From: Combretum micranthum
Lineage: Eukaryota; Streptophyta; Magnoliopsida; Myrtales; Combretaceae
NCBI GenBank assembly: GCA_024138025.1
Contig: JAMXBD010000012.1
Location: forward strand, 124,001 to 188,000
Reading direction: 5' to 3'
Length of the DNA: 64,000 nt
Of this stretch, positions 1 to 11,747 are shown one piece after another. A program made the translations under genes and the position numbers. How positions within the stretch are numbered: position 1 is the first letter of the stretch; the number at the start of each line of letters is the position of its first letter. A model generated the notes under the pieces. That model searched no databases and was not told the DNA's origin. It saw only the letters and a program-made list of their open reading frames with translations.

Positions 1-692
1 TTCATTACAAATAACTATTATGGCGTTTAATCATTGAATAGCGATTCCATAAAAAATCCATATTTCACAAAATATTGAATAAACATTCTTTATTCAAAAC
101 CCTTGAATATCAATTCAATGCTGAACTGTCTTTTTTTTTAATATCATCATTTAAATAAAAAATTAATAAAAAATCATATTACATCTCTATTCCATTCATC
201 TATAATAGAAATTCTATTACGATCTTATTTATTTAGTGAAGTAAATGAAGTCGTTCTACTTTTCATTTTCTTTCTCTTTTTTTTTAACCTCAATATTTTT
301 CAATATGTATGAACGAGACTTTAGTATATGACGTTATCTTTCATGCCACGAATGGCATGTGCTGCAATAGTAGCATCTGAGTGATTTAAATAATTAAGAT
401 CAATATATAATATAATAAAAAATATATAAATTAAAGTAATAAAAATATTATTGGGCAAAAAAAGTAATAAAAATATTAAAAGGGACTAAGGGAAGAAAAA
501 TAAAAATTCGAATAAAAAGCCACCTAGTCATCACATAGGATGTGTCTCGTCTTCAATGGTCCATCCATATCAGTTGTCATTAACTGTTCTGTCCACTTCC
601 CCGGTTCATCAACCTATCCATATGGCTACTACATCCTATAAACAATTCTAGTTAAATTTTACATAAATGCTATCATATATTTCAGTTAAATA
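1..692. other. AT-rich stretch, no gene recognised
   Basis: Poly-A/T runs and short pyrimidine tracts dominate. I see no open frame longer than a few dozen codons with recognisable motifs, no splice-bordered exons and no transposon ends. It is probably decayed intergenic DNA. Confidence 0.5.
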
Positions 693-1076
693 TTTGAAAA
701 TTTTCTATGTGGTAAATTAGCACTTCTAATTTTCAAATATTTATTTATTAAAAATTAATAAAGTTTAAAGTAGCACTTCTAATTTCTTATGATCTATAGT
801 TTTTTTTTTTTAATAAAAGTGGAGTAGATTTCCTTCTTTAAAATAAATAGTGTAGCTGACATATATAATAATTGAATTGTACATATTTTACTATATGAAA
901 TTTAAAAGTGTTAATTCAATACCTAAATTTTATCTACAATTAACTACTTATATTTTATCTATTTTTACAATTAACTCCATATTTAGATATTGTAATTGGC
1001 TTTGAAAATTTTCTATGTGGTAAATTAACACTTCTAATTTTCAAATAGTTATTTATAAAAAAATTAATAAAGTTTA
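693..1076 (+). repeat. 75-bp direct repeat pair (693-767 and 1001-1076)
   Basis: The block starting tttgaaaattttctatgtgg at 693 recurs at 1001 with a few substitutions and one small length change. Both copies end in a run reading attaataaagttta. A shorter echo (tagcacttctaattt) follows the first copy at about 771. The copies are 308 bp apart. This could be a local duplication or the ends of a small decayed element; no target duplication or inverted ends were seen. Confidence 0.7.
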
Positions 1077-2755
1077 GATACCAAAACTAATATTTACATG
1101 AAATAAATTACTTAGGATCAAGGCTTTTTTTTTTTTTTTTTTTGTGATAATGAGATAATCTAGTACAACCTAATATAATTGGGCACAATCACAACCCAAT
1201 AAACTCTTCGGCCCTTTCACTTCACTGAATGTAATAAGAGGGGAATGGAATTCCAATTCAAATGGAATGTAATAGAGTTGTAATGGCTATTACAATGTTC
1301 ACTTGGTGTAAAAAGTAAAACAAGTAATTATTAGAGCAAAAGGTAAAATATTTATAATACCCTTTATATTTATTACAGAGATAGGATAATTGCGCAGATG
1401 TTATTTTCAAAATAGGGGTATTTATGATAAAGTTGAAAAATAGATCATTGAATGGTAATTCATGGATTAGAGACATGAATTGTTATTCATCATTTTATAT
1501 AATAATAATTCATTACATCAAATGAGGAAGAAATGAATAGCTATTTATGTTAAATGAACGGACTGTTAGCTTTATCACTAGGGATATGAGGAAAAATGAG
1601 GTGCAGGAGAGTCCTCATCTGTATTACTACTACATCCTATAAACAATTTCATTGTGAATGTTTCAATTTGTACCAGCCACAATCCATTATATTGGGGACC
1701 AGTTTATGCACTCGTAACTTTTCTGAACTACAACTCACATTATTCTAGGTATCCAAAACCCTATTCACCCTGAATACCGAGTCCACAAAGAACATAGGCT
1801 CAACTTCGACGATTACCATGGTCCATGACTTAGCATCATGTTGTATATTATTAGTAGTATTTCAAAAAGAATAAATTTCACATTCCTTAGACCTTGTTGT
1901 TTGTTCTTGTTTATTATCTTCCTTGTATATGTGGGCTTGTAAATAATTAATGAAAGGATATGGGCTCGCGCACACAAAGCATGGACCAGGCTAGTGTAAA
2001 TTCGTGGATTTGCCCTCCCCTGGGCGTGTAGTTATGAGTCTCAGCCCGGTTCATATGAATATTTTTATTTCTATATATTTATTATTTTAATAAATTTCGG
2101 ATAATATTTGTTGGATAATATTGATCTTATCCAAAAACAAACATTTTGACCACTTCAAATTTTAGTTACCATGATATCCGAGTTACAACATCCACTAAAC
2201 TAATATCTCGGCCATTTTCAAAATAATCTTATCTATCCGTTATTAAAAATATCTTCCCTGGATATTATTAACAATAAGAACCATTTTTCTTTTAAAATTT
2301 TTTTATAGCTTATCTCTCTCTCTCTCGAAATATTTCCCTTTTTCTTCTTCCTTGCTGGGTTTTTTTTCTTCTGTTGTTCCTGCTGCCTAGTTTTGTTAGA
2401 GGGCTTGTTGAATCTTGGAGAATACGTCTACATTTGACGAATTATCCTTAAGGACAGTGCTCTGCACACCTCAAGCATTTTACGCACCTAAACATTTTTA
2501 CTATATTTAACAACACATCACACCATCACCCATAAACAACAATATCAACTTTAGGTAAAATAAAGCTGTTCCTTTTCAATTCCGATCTACAAGCACAATA
2601 GTCTAGAGAAAAAAAGGAAAAAAAAGTTCCGAATCCTTTTTAGTATTAATAGTGTAATCATTAAAATCAATCATAAGTGTTTTACAAGGTTAAAAAAAAT
2701 GCATGGATGGTCAAACCAAAATAAGTGGTAATCGTATTAATAGTGGAAAAGATGA
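1077..2755. other. Intergenic, no gene recognised
   Basis: AT-rich sequence with a T-run at about 1125-1143, a short (TC)n tract near 2311-2327 and no motif-bearing frame. The short frame on the minus strand at 1258-1476 shows no family features and looks like chance. Confidence 0.5.
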
Positions 2756-2762
2756 CTGTCGG

Positions 2763-3530
2763 TTTTGGCACCTTGCTATTTTGCTCGCCAGTAGGAGTGT
2801 TCATGGATCGGTTAACTGGTCCGTAGCCTTACTTTTTGAATTTAACCGTAATATTCGGTTTTTTAATATCCTGATCCTTAACCGGTTCATCATAAACGAT
2901 TAACCGCCTTAACGGTTAACCATTTTGTTCGGTTTTTAACCATTTATCGTAATGATTTTAACAAATCAAATTGATAATTTCAACAAACCTTATTTTTTTA
3001 TTTTTTTATTTTTTTGTCATAGAGTTTGTCTTTAGAATATTATATATACTAAAATAGCTATAAAAACGTAAATCAAATTAAGGAAAATGAGAAAAAAAAA
3101 GTCTTTGAATGTATTATCATCAACAAAAATCAAATCAAATCAATTACCACATCAACTCCCATTAAACATAGGACAATAGTATTTTAATCGAAATCCAAGG
3201 AGTATTAACATATGTAAATTATATGTATATATAATTTTTTTTAAAAATAATTATATGTATATGTAAATTATATATATAATATATTTATAAATATTGAAAA
3301 CGGTTAACCATTAACTGTCAATTTTTTGTGGTTACAAACCGAAACCGAAACCGTAACTGAAACCGAAAACAAAAAAAAAAAAAACCGTGATCCTAAATCG
3401 AAACCAATGGACCGATTAACCATATTTTTTGGATGGATTTTCCGATTTCAGTTCGATTTTTTGAATTCATCGGTTTTTTTTGCACCTCTACTTGCCAGTT
3501 TTGGCACCTAGCTATTTTGCTCACCATTCC
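2763..3530 (+). repeat. Tandem duplication (about 29 bp) split by the hAT element
   Basis: ttttggcaccttgctatttt begins at 2763, and ttttggcacctagctatttt begins at 3499, just beyond the transposon's right-hand target duplication. With the transposon removed the two copies are head to tail. Confidence 0.65.
2792..3490. mobile_element. Non-autonomous hAT-type DNA transposon
   Basis: The ends are short inverted repeats, taggagtg on the left and cacctcta on the right (seven of eight positions complementary). They are flanked by an 8-bp direct duplication with one mismatch, ctcgccag (2784-2791) and cttgccag (3491-3498). An 8-bp duplication and TAGGGGTG-like ends are typical of plant hAT elements. 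The interior is rich in motifs such as cggttaacc and aaccgaaaccg, arranged in opposite senses at the two sides, so the element can fold back. There is no transposase. It sits exactly at the join of a roughly 29-bp tandem duplication (ttttggcacctNgctatttt at 2763 and 3499). Confidence 0.72.
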
Positions 3531-3739
3531 AGTCGCTTTATAAGAATAACATACGGAATAGAATGTTCAAAATAGAATGCAGTGCTCCAAAAGGTCGGTC
3601 ACCATATCTATATACTTGCACCCCAGCCGTGCCTAAGTACTACACATTACAATTTACAATCCGCTTCTTCTCCTCCTTCCATTCACCAAAAAAATGTATA
3701 TATGTATAGTAATAATAAATAAATAATTCTATATGCAGA

Positions 3740-3929
3740 TGTGTCATTCGCTGTACCTGTGAAGACGCTGATCGTCACTAATACTACGGTTGCGGATCTC
3801 GCTCCGACGAACTTCGCTTAGTACAGTCCTTCTGATCTCCACAACTCCTTCCCCGGCACCAAGCATTTCCTCGTTTCCATGGGCAATCGCTTCATTCCCT
3901 CCCTCTCATATCCTTTTTCCTTTGTTTAG
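3740..3929 (+). pseudogene. NSF: NSF pseudogene, exon 1 (N-terminal domain)
   Basis: Read from 3759, the frame gives VKTLIVTNTTVADLAPTNFA, an in-frame stop (TAG at 3819-3821), then YSPSDLHNSFPGTKHFLVSM. This is the start of the N domain of plant N-ethylmaleimide-sensitive factor, whose family pattern is VTNTPxxDLAxTNxAYCSPSDL..F.VPGTK. NSF is the hexameric AAA ATPase that takes apart SNARE complexes after vesicle fusion, and its N domain binds SNAP adaptors. The stop falls where the family has Tyr, and the next residue is Tyr where Cys is usual. No in-frame ATG sits close upstream. The exon points toward the inverted repeat that begins at 4113, so the rest of the gene is separated from it by an inverted copy. 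The stop and the missing D1 exons show this is not a working gene. Confidence 0.75.
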
Positions 3930-4209
3930 CGCTGTGTTTGGATCGAATGAAATCTACCGAAAGTGAGAAAAAGTGAGAGAATGTAAGAGAAATGAAAGGA
4001 ATTGATTATGTTTGGCAGCTTTATTTGCAGCGGAAGTGGGATGATGTTGACGGAAATGGGAGGAAAGAGGGACTCAAAAATTTTCTGTCCGATTTTGGAA
4101 TGGAAACTGTGGAAATTAGACACAAAGCACTTTTTTGGAGGGCATGGGCGGGGTAGATCAAAAAATTTCTTACTCTTGCAACATAAATCTACCCATGGCA
4201 AGTGAATAC

Positions 4210-4442
4210 GTTTGGGTCTATTTGGCTAGCTTTTTCTAATAAATACAGATACTTTTTTTAAATTTTTTTCTAACAAATTATTTATCAAGAAATAAATACA
4301 GATAAAAAAAGTAGACAGTTCTTATAAAAAAGATCAAATAGATTAAATATTGATAAAATATAGATGCAAATCGGATATATTTACACATATCGTTTTGATA
4401 CAGATATAAATACAGATGAAAAATAGACCATCCAAACAAACT
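4210..4442. mobile_element. MITE-like insert inside the left arm
   Basis: It starts gtttgggtctatttggctag and ends in accatccaaacaaactac, so the two ends are loosely complementary (GTTTG..TGG type). The inside is rich in acagata/tatctgt motifs. The same element is present in the right arm (about 11515-11747). Relatives with the same ends and ATACAGATACAGATGAAA-type interior lie at 20933-21102 and 24142-24310. No coding capacity. A short non-autonomous transposon is the likeliest reading, but the target duplication is unclear. Confidence 0.45.
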
Positions 4443-4626
4443 ACACAGTAAAGCTGATTAACCAAGAAAACCATACATATTAACCAACTCAATCCTATTA
4501 CATGTAAAAGATAACGATCAGAAGCAGTAAATCAACAACCAAGTATTTACTTTCCAATAAAAGCATCATGAAGCAATGAAACTCACAAGTATATAAACAC
4601 CATGGTTTCCAAACAATATGAGAAAT

Positions 4627-4655
4627 GGGGGGGGGGGGGGGGGGGGGGGGGGGGG
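4627..4655 (+). repeat. 29-base G homopolymer in the left arm
   Basis: An uninterrupted run of 29 G follows gaaat and is followed by agggagaatag. In the right arm the same place (about 11323-11329) has only seven C. The run lies in what was the intron after the last NSF exon present. It could reflect slippage, or an assembly or sequencing error, as long G runs are hard to read. Confidence 0.8.
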
Positions 4656-4787
4656 AGGGAGAATAGAATAATGACAACACTACGATTTTCACCTAGATAA
4701 GTTTGTGATATGAAACATGAAACAGCCTATAAATGGGGCAAAAGATGAGGGCAGAGGACAAGCACAGAGGCATGTGCAACATCTTAC

Positions 4788-7668
4788 CTTTTCCGAGTCC
4801 TCAATTCTCAATTCTGGTACAGAGTAAATGTTTGGGACCGCGCCACAAATGCCAATTTTTTCTAAGAAGATTATATCACTTGTTGTTCCCATCACCAAAA
4901 GGTTCTTCCCCTTGTAGATAACCATTCAAACGAAAAAAATTGTTAGTCCCAAGAATACAAAGTGGATGCTACCCATGTAATTCCGTAGAATGTTAAAAGA
5001 GCACATCAACCAATTCATTTTGTTCCAATTTGCTCTCTCAAAGTAAGCTACAATTAACTCCTTCCAATTCATGGTCATTATGATTGTGGAGGTACTACTG
5101 TGTCGTTATCCAGGAAGACAAAAGTTCATTACAGCCACCACATGATAAATATTTAATATCATTTAGCAACAAAAGGGCTCTGGAGCAAGACAACATTAGT
5201 AGCTGAAAAAAAAAAAAAAAGAAGCTAGAAAATGGACATGCACAAAAAACCAAGCAGTAGCACAAACTAGGAAAATTCAAATTGCACCTGGGGAGGTCAA
5301 GAGGACCAGATCAATCATAAAGTCATTTTCAACACCCAGATCTGAACAATTCTTTCCACAGAAGAGAATTAATTCCAAACCACATAAGCATTTAAGTAAA
5401 AACAAAATGCTTGCAGCCACTATGGCTGTAAATTTAAGTAGGTGGCCACATTCCATCAATGGAAATTTTCCAAGCATGAAAGAGCAGCACTTGTTAATCT
5501 CTAATGATAACTGTAGCCAACAAACTGAGGATGGCAGACTAACTACCTCTGGAGGAACTCGTTCGAGGAGGACCTTTAATGTCATTAAAAGGATATTTGA
5601 AGAGTGAGGTCCAATGGCATCATGCTCGAATAACCTGTAAAACAAAATATTAAAAGCTTAATTATATGAAACGGGCAAACCATAGCAATTAGTGACACAT
5701 ATGTGTACACAGAGGTTGAGGTGTAGTACCTCTCAATGCCATCAAGGATAATGATGCTCTGAGGAGATTTGTATGCATCCTCAAAAACCTAATGGAAGAG
5801 CGAATGAACATTAAAAGAAAAATATCTAAAAGCAGAACTGAAGTATTATAATGACAGCTAAGGTATAATCATGTGAAACCATGGCTATCCATGCAAGCTT
5901 GGTGCTTTCAGGCAGGCCAATCATGGACTCCGCTGAAACCTACCATTTGAAAAATCAATGTAGACAAAATTAGTAATAAAAGATATATTGCAAAAATGCT
6001 TCTTAAGATCTAAGAAGGAAATGGACCATCACCCAATGAATAATAAACTTACTATTTTCACATATGGGAAATCACTATCAAGACCAACAGTTGCTGCCAT
6101 TGTTGTTTTCCCACTGTTTGGAAAGACACGTCAACTGCTATACCATTGAAATGAACAATGGGCATAAAATGTAGAGTCCTCCATACCTGCCAGTTGGCCC
6201 CTCCAAAAGACAAGTAAGAAGTAGACCTCCTTCGCTTTCTTTCACTTGCTTGACTAATAGCATAGCTCTCTGATAGATGAGTTCATGCTGATCACCCCAA
6301 TCCACAAAGCTATTTAACCTGGATACAAATTTGAAGGCATAAAATACGCGACCATATGTGCAAAGCACCGCCTCCTAGTAGAAGAATTGCATCTTCTTCC
6401 TATTAAGATAACACCATCAAAACAATCACCGGTCTCATTCAATATGACAACCAAATCACCACCACCACAAGGATAATAATATTGAAGAGAAGATACAGCA
6501 CTCTAGGAATAGGGATAAGGAAAAATATATATAAATATTTGAAAAAATATATATACAAATCCTGTTCGGTAAAAAATAATACCATAAATAGGCAAATTGA
6601 CCGCGTTTCTAGAAGATAGATGGGATTAGTCTAATGAGGTTGATCTAGACCTTGTCTCTTGAAGAAACGAGGTCTCTTTAAGAGACCAGGTCAATTTACC
6701 AATTTTTGAGATTATTTTTGGTTTAACAAGATTAGTGTAATCTTTTTTGAAAATATCATTATTTTTTTGCTTAATCCCCAAGAATAAAAGTGCTATCTAT
6801 TGTGAATTTTCCCTGTTTTCACAGGGAAACAAAATATCACACTAATTTACCAGGATGGATTCAATAATCCCCAATGCATATGATACAATATAAAGCATCA
6901 TAAGATCCTTCTTTTATGCACTTTAAGATAATATTCAATCCTTTTCCGCCCCTGCATGGCCACAATTTGTCATTCTATCATTTTGTTTACACGCAAGATG
7001 TATATAAATATAATTAAAAACTGAAAACATTAAAAACTACAATAGATGTAGGGGGAACTACAAAGTAGAATCAAAAGACAAAAGAATGGTTTTATGTTGC
7101 ATCAAAAGACTCGAAACAATCTTTACCTGCTTGTCACTGGTGGATAAACACGGGAAGCAAAAGCTTCTTGATGTGTAAATATGTTGCTACTTGAAGCTTC
7201 ACTATGGTTAACAATCTGCAAAGCATAAGTACAATAAGTCGACTCAACCCGTTAGCCAAAACATGATTTAAATGAATTTTGTTTTTATCAAAATAGCATT
7301 GCATGGCAACTGAAAAGAGGAAGGTAAGGGAAAACCGTTGTTATTCCACTTCCTTCTGATACTAAAGAGAAAATATGAGTATTGGTTTAAACCATTCCTC
7401 TTTCAGTACCATTAACGTAAATGTATCATTAGCATACCTGCTCACTTTTAGTACATCCGTCGTCAAATTCAGCTGGTGGAATGAACCTATTATAAGAAAG
7501 AACATCATAAATGACAGATTATTTCACAAACATAAGTACAGACATGCCTGAAATGGGATTCACTAACCGATGAACAGAGATGGTATCACCACCAGAAACT
7601 CGGGCATCCCTTTGTTGGATTTCATTAAGGCCAATATGACCACGTTGGATGGCGTCATGAGGTGTTTA
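4788..7668 (-). pseudogene. NSF: NSF pseudogene, inverted copy (N-domain part and D2)
   Basis: Nine exons can be followed on the minus strand, each bordered by AG acceptor and GT donor: 7568-7668, 7438-7486, 7127-7215, 6187-6318, 6053-6113, 5880-5939, 5730-5788, 5547-5634 and 4788-4910. The first three encode N-domain sequence (GHIGLNEIQQRDARVSGGD; FIPPAEFDDGCTKSEQ; AFASRVYPPVTSR, the run into D1). The fourth jumps to the D2 start (VDWGDQHELIYQRAMLL). The Walker A motif GPTGSGKT is split across exons four and five. Exon five keeps its frame (VGLDSDFPYVKI). The Walker B aspartate pair is altered (LDGIER instead of LDDIER). D1 exons are absent, as is the gene end after VPELRIEDSEK. NSF drives SNARE recycling; this copy cannot make a functional enzyme. 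Confidence 0.85.
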
Positions 7669-7952
7669 CTGTGATTAAAGATAAACAAAAGCAAACAGCA
7701 AGAACATCAAAAGCTACAAGCCCAGCTGGACATACACAATTAAGGACAAAGCTTCTCAATGTCCATCCACCAGGGCTTACATGAATTTGTAGCATTTTGC
7801 AGTTTTCCTTTCCTTTATTCCTTTGGTCATGAAGGAGATGTCACACTAATTGCTCGTTCATTCAGCACCTTACAACATTACAACCTAAGACCTATAATGG
7901 CGTTTGGTGTTTAGTTTACTATGAGAGTCATAAGTAGTGATTCATTACTCAA

Positions 7953-8034
7953 TCTTGTGATAACAATTCAATGCAATAAATTGATTTTTTCCCAAATAAA
8001 TTGATTTTTTCCCAAAATATATGAAAAATGTAAG
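7953..8034. repeat. 82-bp spacer of the palindrome with a 20-bp tandem repeat
   Basis: The only part of the palindrome without a partner. It holds two exact head-to-tail copies of aataaattgattttttccca (7975-7994 and 7995-8014). In a transcript it would form the loop of the hairpin. Confidence 0.85.
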
Positions 8035-8318
8035 TTGAGTAATGAATCACTACTTATGACTCTCACAGTAAACTAAACACCAAACACCGTGATAGGTCTT
8101 AGGTTGTAATGTTGTAAGGTGCTGAATGAACGGGCAATTAGTGTGACATCTCCTTCATGACCAAAGGAATAAGGGAAAGGCAAACTGCAAAATGCTACAG
8201 ATTCATGTAAGCCCTGGTGGATGGACATTGAGAAGCTTTGTCCTTAATTGTGTATGTCCAGCTAAGCTTGTAGCTTTTGATGTTCTTGCTATTTGCTTTT
8301 GTTTATCCTTAATCACAG

Positions 8319-11193
8319 TAAACACCTCATGGCGCCATCCAACGTGGTCATATTGGCCTTAATGAAATCCAACAAAGGCATGCCCGAGTTTCTGGTGGTG
8401 ACTCCATCTCTGTTCATCGGTTAGTGAATCCCATTTCAGGCATGTCTGTACTTATGTTTGTGAAATAATCTATCATTTATGATGTTCTTTCTTATAGTAG
8501 GTTCATTCCACCAGTTGAATTTGACGACGGATGTACTAAAAGTGAGCAGGTATGCTAATGATACATTTACGTTAATGGTACTGAAAGAGGAATGATTTAA
8601 ACCAATACTCATATTTTCTCTTTAGTATCAGAAGTGGAATAACAATGGTTTTCCCTTACCTTCCTCTTTTCAGTTGCCATGCAATGCTATTTTGATAAAA
8701 ACAGAATTCATTTAAATCATGTTTTGGCTAACGGGTTGAGTCGACTTATTGTACTTATGCTTTGCAGATTGTTAACCATAGTGAAGCTTCAAGTAGCAAC
8801 ATATTTACACATCAAGGAGCTTTTGCTTCCCGTGTTTATCCACCAGTGACAAGCAGGTAAAGATTGTTTCGAGTCTTTTGATGCAACATAAAACCATTCT
8901 TTTGTCTTTTGATTCTACTTTGTAGTTCCCCCTACATCTATTGTAGTTTTTAATGTTTTCAGTTTTTAATTATATTTATATACATCTTGCGTGTAAACAA
9001 AATGATAGAATGACAAATTGTGGCCATGCAGGGGCGGGAAAGGATTGAATATTATCTTAAAGTGCATAAAAGAAGGATCTTATGATGCTTTATATTGTAT
9101 CATATGCATTGGGGATTATTGAATCCATCCTGGTAAATTAGTGTGATATTTTGTTTCCCTGTGAAAACAGGGAAAATTCACAATAGATAGCACTTTTATT
9201 CTTGGGGATTAAGCAAAAAAATAATGATATTTTCAAAAAAGATTACACTAATCTTGTTAAACCAAAAATAATCTCAGAAATAGGTAAATTGACCTGGTCT
9301 CTTAAAGAGACCTCGTTTCTTCAAGAGACGAGGTCTAGATAAACCTCATCAGACTAATCCCATCTTTCTTCTAGAAACGAGGTCAATTTGCCTATTTATG
9401 GTATTATTTTTTACTGAACAGGATTTGTATTTATATGTTATCAAATATTTATATATATTTTTCCTTATCCCTATTCCTAAAGTGTTGTATCTTCTCTTCA
9501 ATATTATCATCCTTGTGGTGGTGGTGATTTGGTTGTCATATTGAATGAGACCGGTGATTGTTTTGATGGTGTTATCTTAATAGGAAGAAGATGCAATTCT
9601 TCTACTAGGAGGCGGTGCTTTGCACATATGGTCGCGTATTTTATGCCTTCAAATTTGTATCCAGGTTAAATAGCTTTGTGGATTGGGGTGATCAGCATGA
9701 ACTCATCTATCAGAGAGCTATGCTATTAGTCAAGCAAGTGAAAGAAAGCGAAGGAGGTCTACTTCTTACTTGTCTTTTGGAGGGGCCAACTGGCAGGTAT
9801 GGAGGACTCTACATTTTATGCCCATTGTTCATTTCAATGGTATAGCAGTTGACGTGTCTTTCCAAACAGTGGGAAAACAACAATGGCAGCAACTGTTGGT
9901 TTGATAGTGATTTCCCATATGTGAAATAGTAAGTTTATTATTCATTGGGTGATGGTCCATTTCCTTCTTAGATCTTAAGAAGCATTTTTGCAATATATCT
10001 TTTATTACTAATTTTGTCTACATTGATTTTTCAAATGGTAGGTTTCAGCGGAGTCCATGATTGGCCTGCCTGAAAGCACCAAGCTTGCATGGATAGCCAT
10101 GGTTTCACATGATTATACCTTAGCTGTCATTATAATACTTCAGTTCTGCTTTTAGATATTTTTCTTTTAATGTTCATTCGCTCTTCCATTAGGTTTTTGA
10201 GGATGCATACAAATCTCCTCAGAGCATCATTATCCTTGATGGCATTGAGAGGTACTACACCTCAACCTCTGTGTACATATGTGTCACTAATTGCTATGGT
10301 TTGCCCGTTTCATATAATTAAGCTTTTAATATTTTGTTTTACAGGTTATTCGAGCATGATGCCATTGGACCTCACTCTTCAAATATCCTTTTAATGACAT
10401 TAAAGGTCCTCCTCGAACGAGTTCCTCCAGAGGTAGTTAGTCTGCCATCCTCAGTTTGTTGGCTACAGTTATCATTAGAGATTAACAAGTGCTGCTCTTT
10501 CATGCTTGGAAAATTTCCATTGATGGAATGTGGCCACCTACTTAAATTTACAGCCATAGTGGCTGCAAGCATTTTGTTTTTACTTAAATGCTTATGTGGT
10601 TTGGAATTAATTCTCTTCTATGGAAAGAATTGTTCAGATCTGGGTGTTGAAAATGACTTTATGATTGATCTGGTCCTCTTGACCTCCCCAGGTGCAATTT
10701 GAATTTTCCTAGTTTGTGCTACTGCTTGGTTTTTTGTGCATGTCCATTTTCTAGCTTCTTTTTTTTTTTTTTTTCAGCTACTAATGTCTGTCTTGCTCCA
10801 GAGCCCTTTTGTTGCTAAATGATATTAAATATTTATCATGTGGTGGCTGTAATGAACTTTTGTCTTCCTGGATAACGACACAGTAGTACCTCCACAATCA
10901 TAATGACCATGAATTGGAAGGAGTTAATTGTAGCTTACTTTGAGAGAGCAAATTGGAACAAAATGAATTGGTTGATGTGCTCTTTTAACATTCTACGGAA
11001 TTACATGGGTAGCATCCACTTTGTATTCTTGGGACTAACAATTTTTTTCGTTTGAATGGTTATCTACAAGGGGAAGAACCTTTTGGTGATGGGAACAACA
11101 AGTGATATAATCTTCTTAGAAAAAATTGGCATTTGTGGCGCGGTCCCAAACATTTACTCTGTACCAGAATTGAGAATTGAGGACTCGGAAAAG
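8319..11193 (+). pseudogene. NSF: NSF pseudogene, forward copy (N-domain part and D2)
   Basis: Exons on the + strand: 8319-8419, 8501-8549, 8768-8856, 9665-9796, 9870-9928, 10042-10101, 10193-10251, 10345-10432 and 11071-11193, with GT/AG borders matching the inverted copy. They encode the same N-domain pieces, then D2 from VDWGDQHELIYQRAMLL through Walker A (GPTGSGKTT, joined over the 9796/9870 intron), VSAESMIGLPESTK, Walker B (SIIILDGIER) and GKNLLVMGTTSDIIFLEK. Exon 9870-9928 is 59 bases against 61 in the other arm. One base is lost after GTTGGT and one in the GAAAATA run, so the frame fails inside the ATPase core. The D1 domain and the C-terminal end are missing. Together with exon 1 at 3740 this arm looks like the original gene orientation, with the inverted copy lying in intron 1. 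Confidence 0.87.
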
Positions 11194-11514
11194 GTAAGAT
11201 GTTGCACATGCCTCTGTGCTTGTCCTCTGCCCTCATCTTTTGCCCCATTTATAGGCTGTTTCATGTTTCATATCACAAACTTATCTAGGTGAAAATCGTA
11301 GTGTTGTCATTATTCTATTATCCCCCCCATTTCTCATATTGTTTGGAAACCATGGTGTTTATATACTTGTGAGTTTCATTGCTTCATGATGCTTTTATTG
11401 GAAAGTAAATACTTGGTTGTTGATTTACTGCTTCTGATCGTTATCTTTTACATGTAATAGGATTTAGTTGGTTAATATGTATGGTTTTCTTGGTTAATCA
11501 GCTTTACTGTGTAG

Positions 11515-11747
11515 TTTGTTTGGATGGTCTATTTTTCATCTGTATTTATATCTGTATCAAAACGATATGTGTAAATATATCCGATTTGCATCTATATTTT
11601 ATCAATATTTAATCTATTTGATCTTTTTTATAAGAACTGTCTACTTTTTTTATCTGTATTTATTTCTTGATAAATAATTTGTTAGAAAAAAATTAAAAAA
11701 AAAGTATCTGTATTTATTAGAAAAAGCTAGCCAAACAGACCCAAACG
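11515..11747. mobile_element. MITE-like insert inside the right arm
   Basis: Mirror copy of 4210-4442, starting gtttgtttggatggtctatt and ending ctagccaaacagacccaaac. Its presence in both arms shows that it inserted before the inverted duplication formed. Confidence 0.45.

Larger units (their letters stand above)
4113..7952. repeat. NSF: Left arm of a 3.8-kb inverted repeat
   Basis: The reverse complement of this arm matches 8035-11843 along its whole length, including introns, exons and a MITE-like insert. The outer limit is read from aaattagacac (4113) against gtgtctaattt (ending 11843); the next bases differ. The inner limit is ttcattactcaa (ending 7952) against ttgagtaatgaa (from 8035). 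Arm lengths are 3840 and 3809 bp. Most of the difference is a 29-base G run at 4627-4655 that is only 7 bases in the other arm. Other differences are scattered substitutions and one-base indels. Confidence 0.95.

Noticed and set aside
4498..4692. Minus-strand frame with a proline run
   Set aside because: The Pro run is just the 29-G homopolymer translated; no other support.
5407..5607. 66-codon frame opposite the NSF exon (and its mirror at 10372-10572)
   Set aside because: Shadow of the NSF exon at 5547-5634 and its intron in the other strand.
5277..5645. 122-codon frame containing LFEHDAIGPHSSNILLMTLK
   Set aside because: The first 30 codons are the NSF exon 5547-5634; the rest is read-through into the intron after a clear GT donor, so it is not a separate gene.
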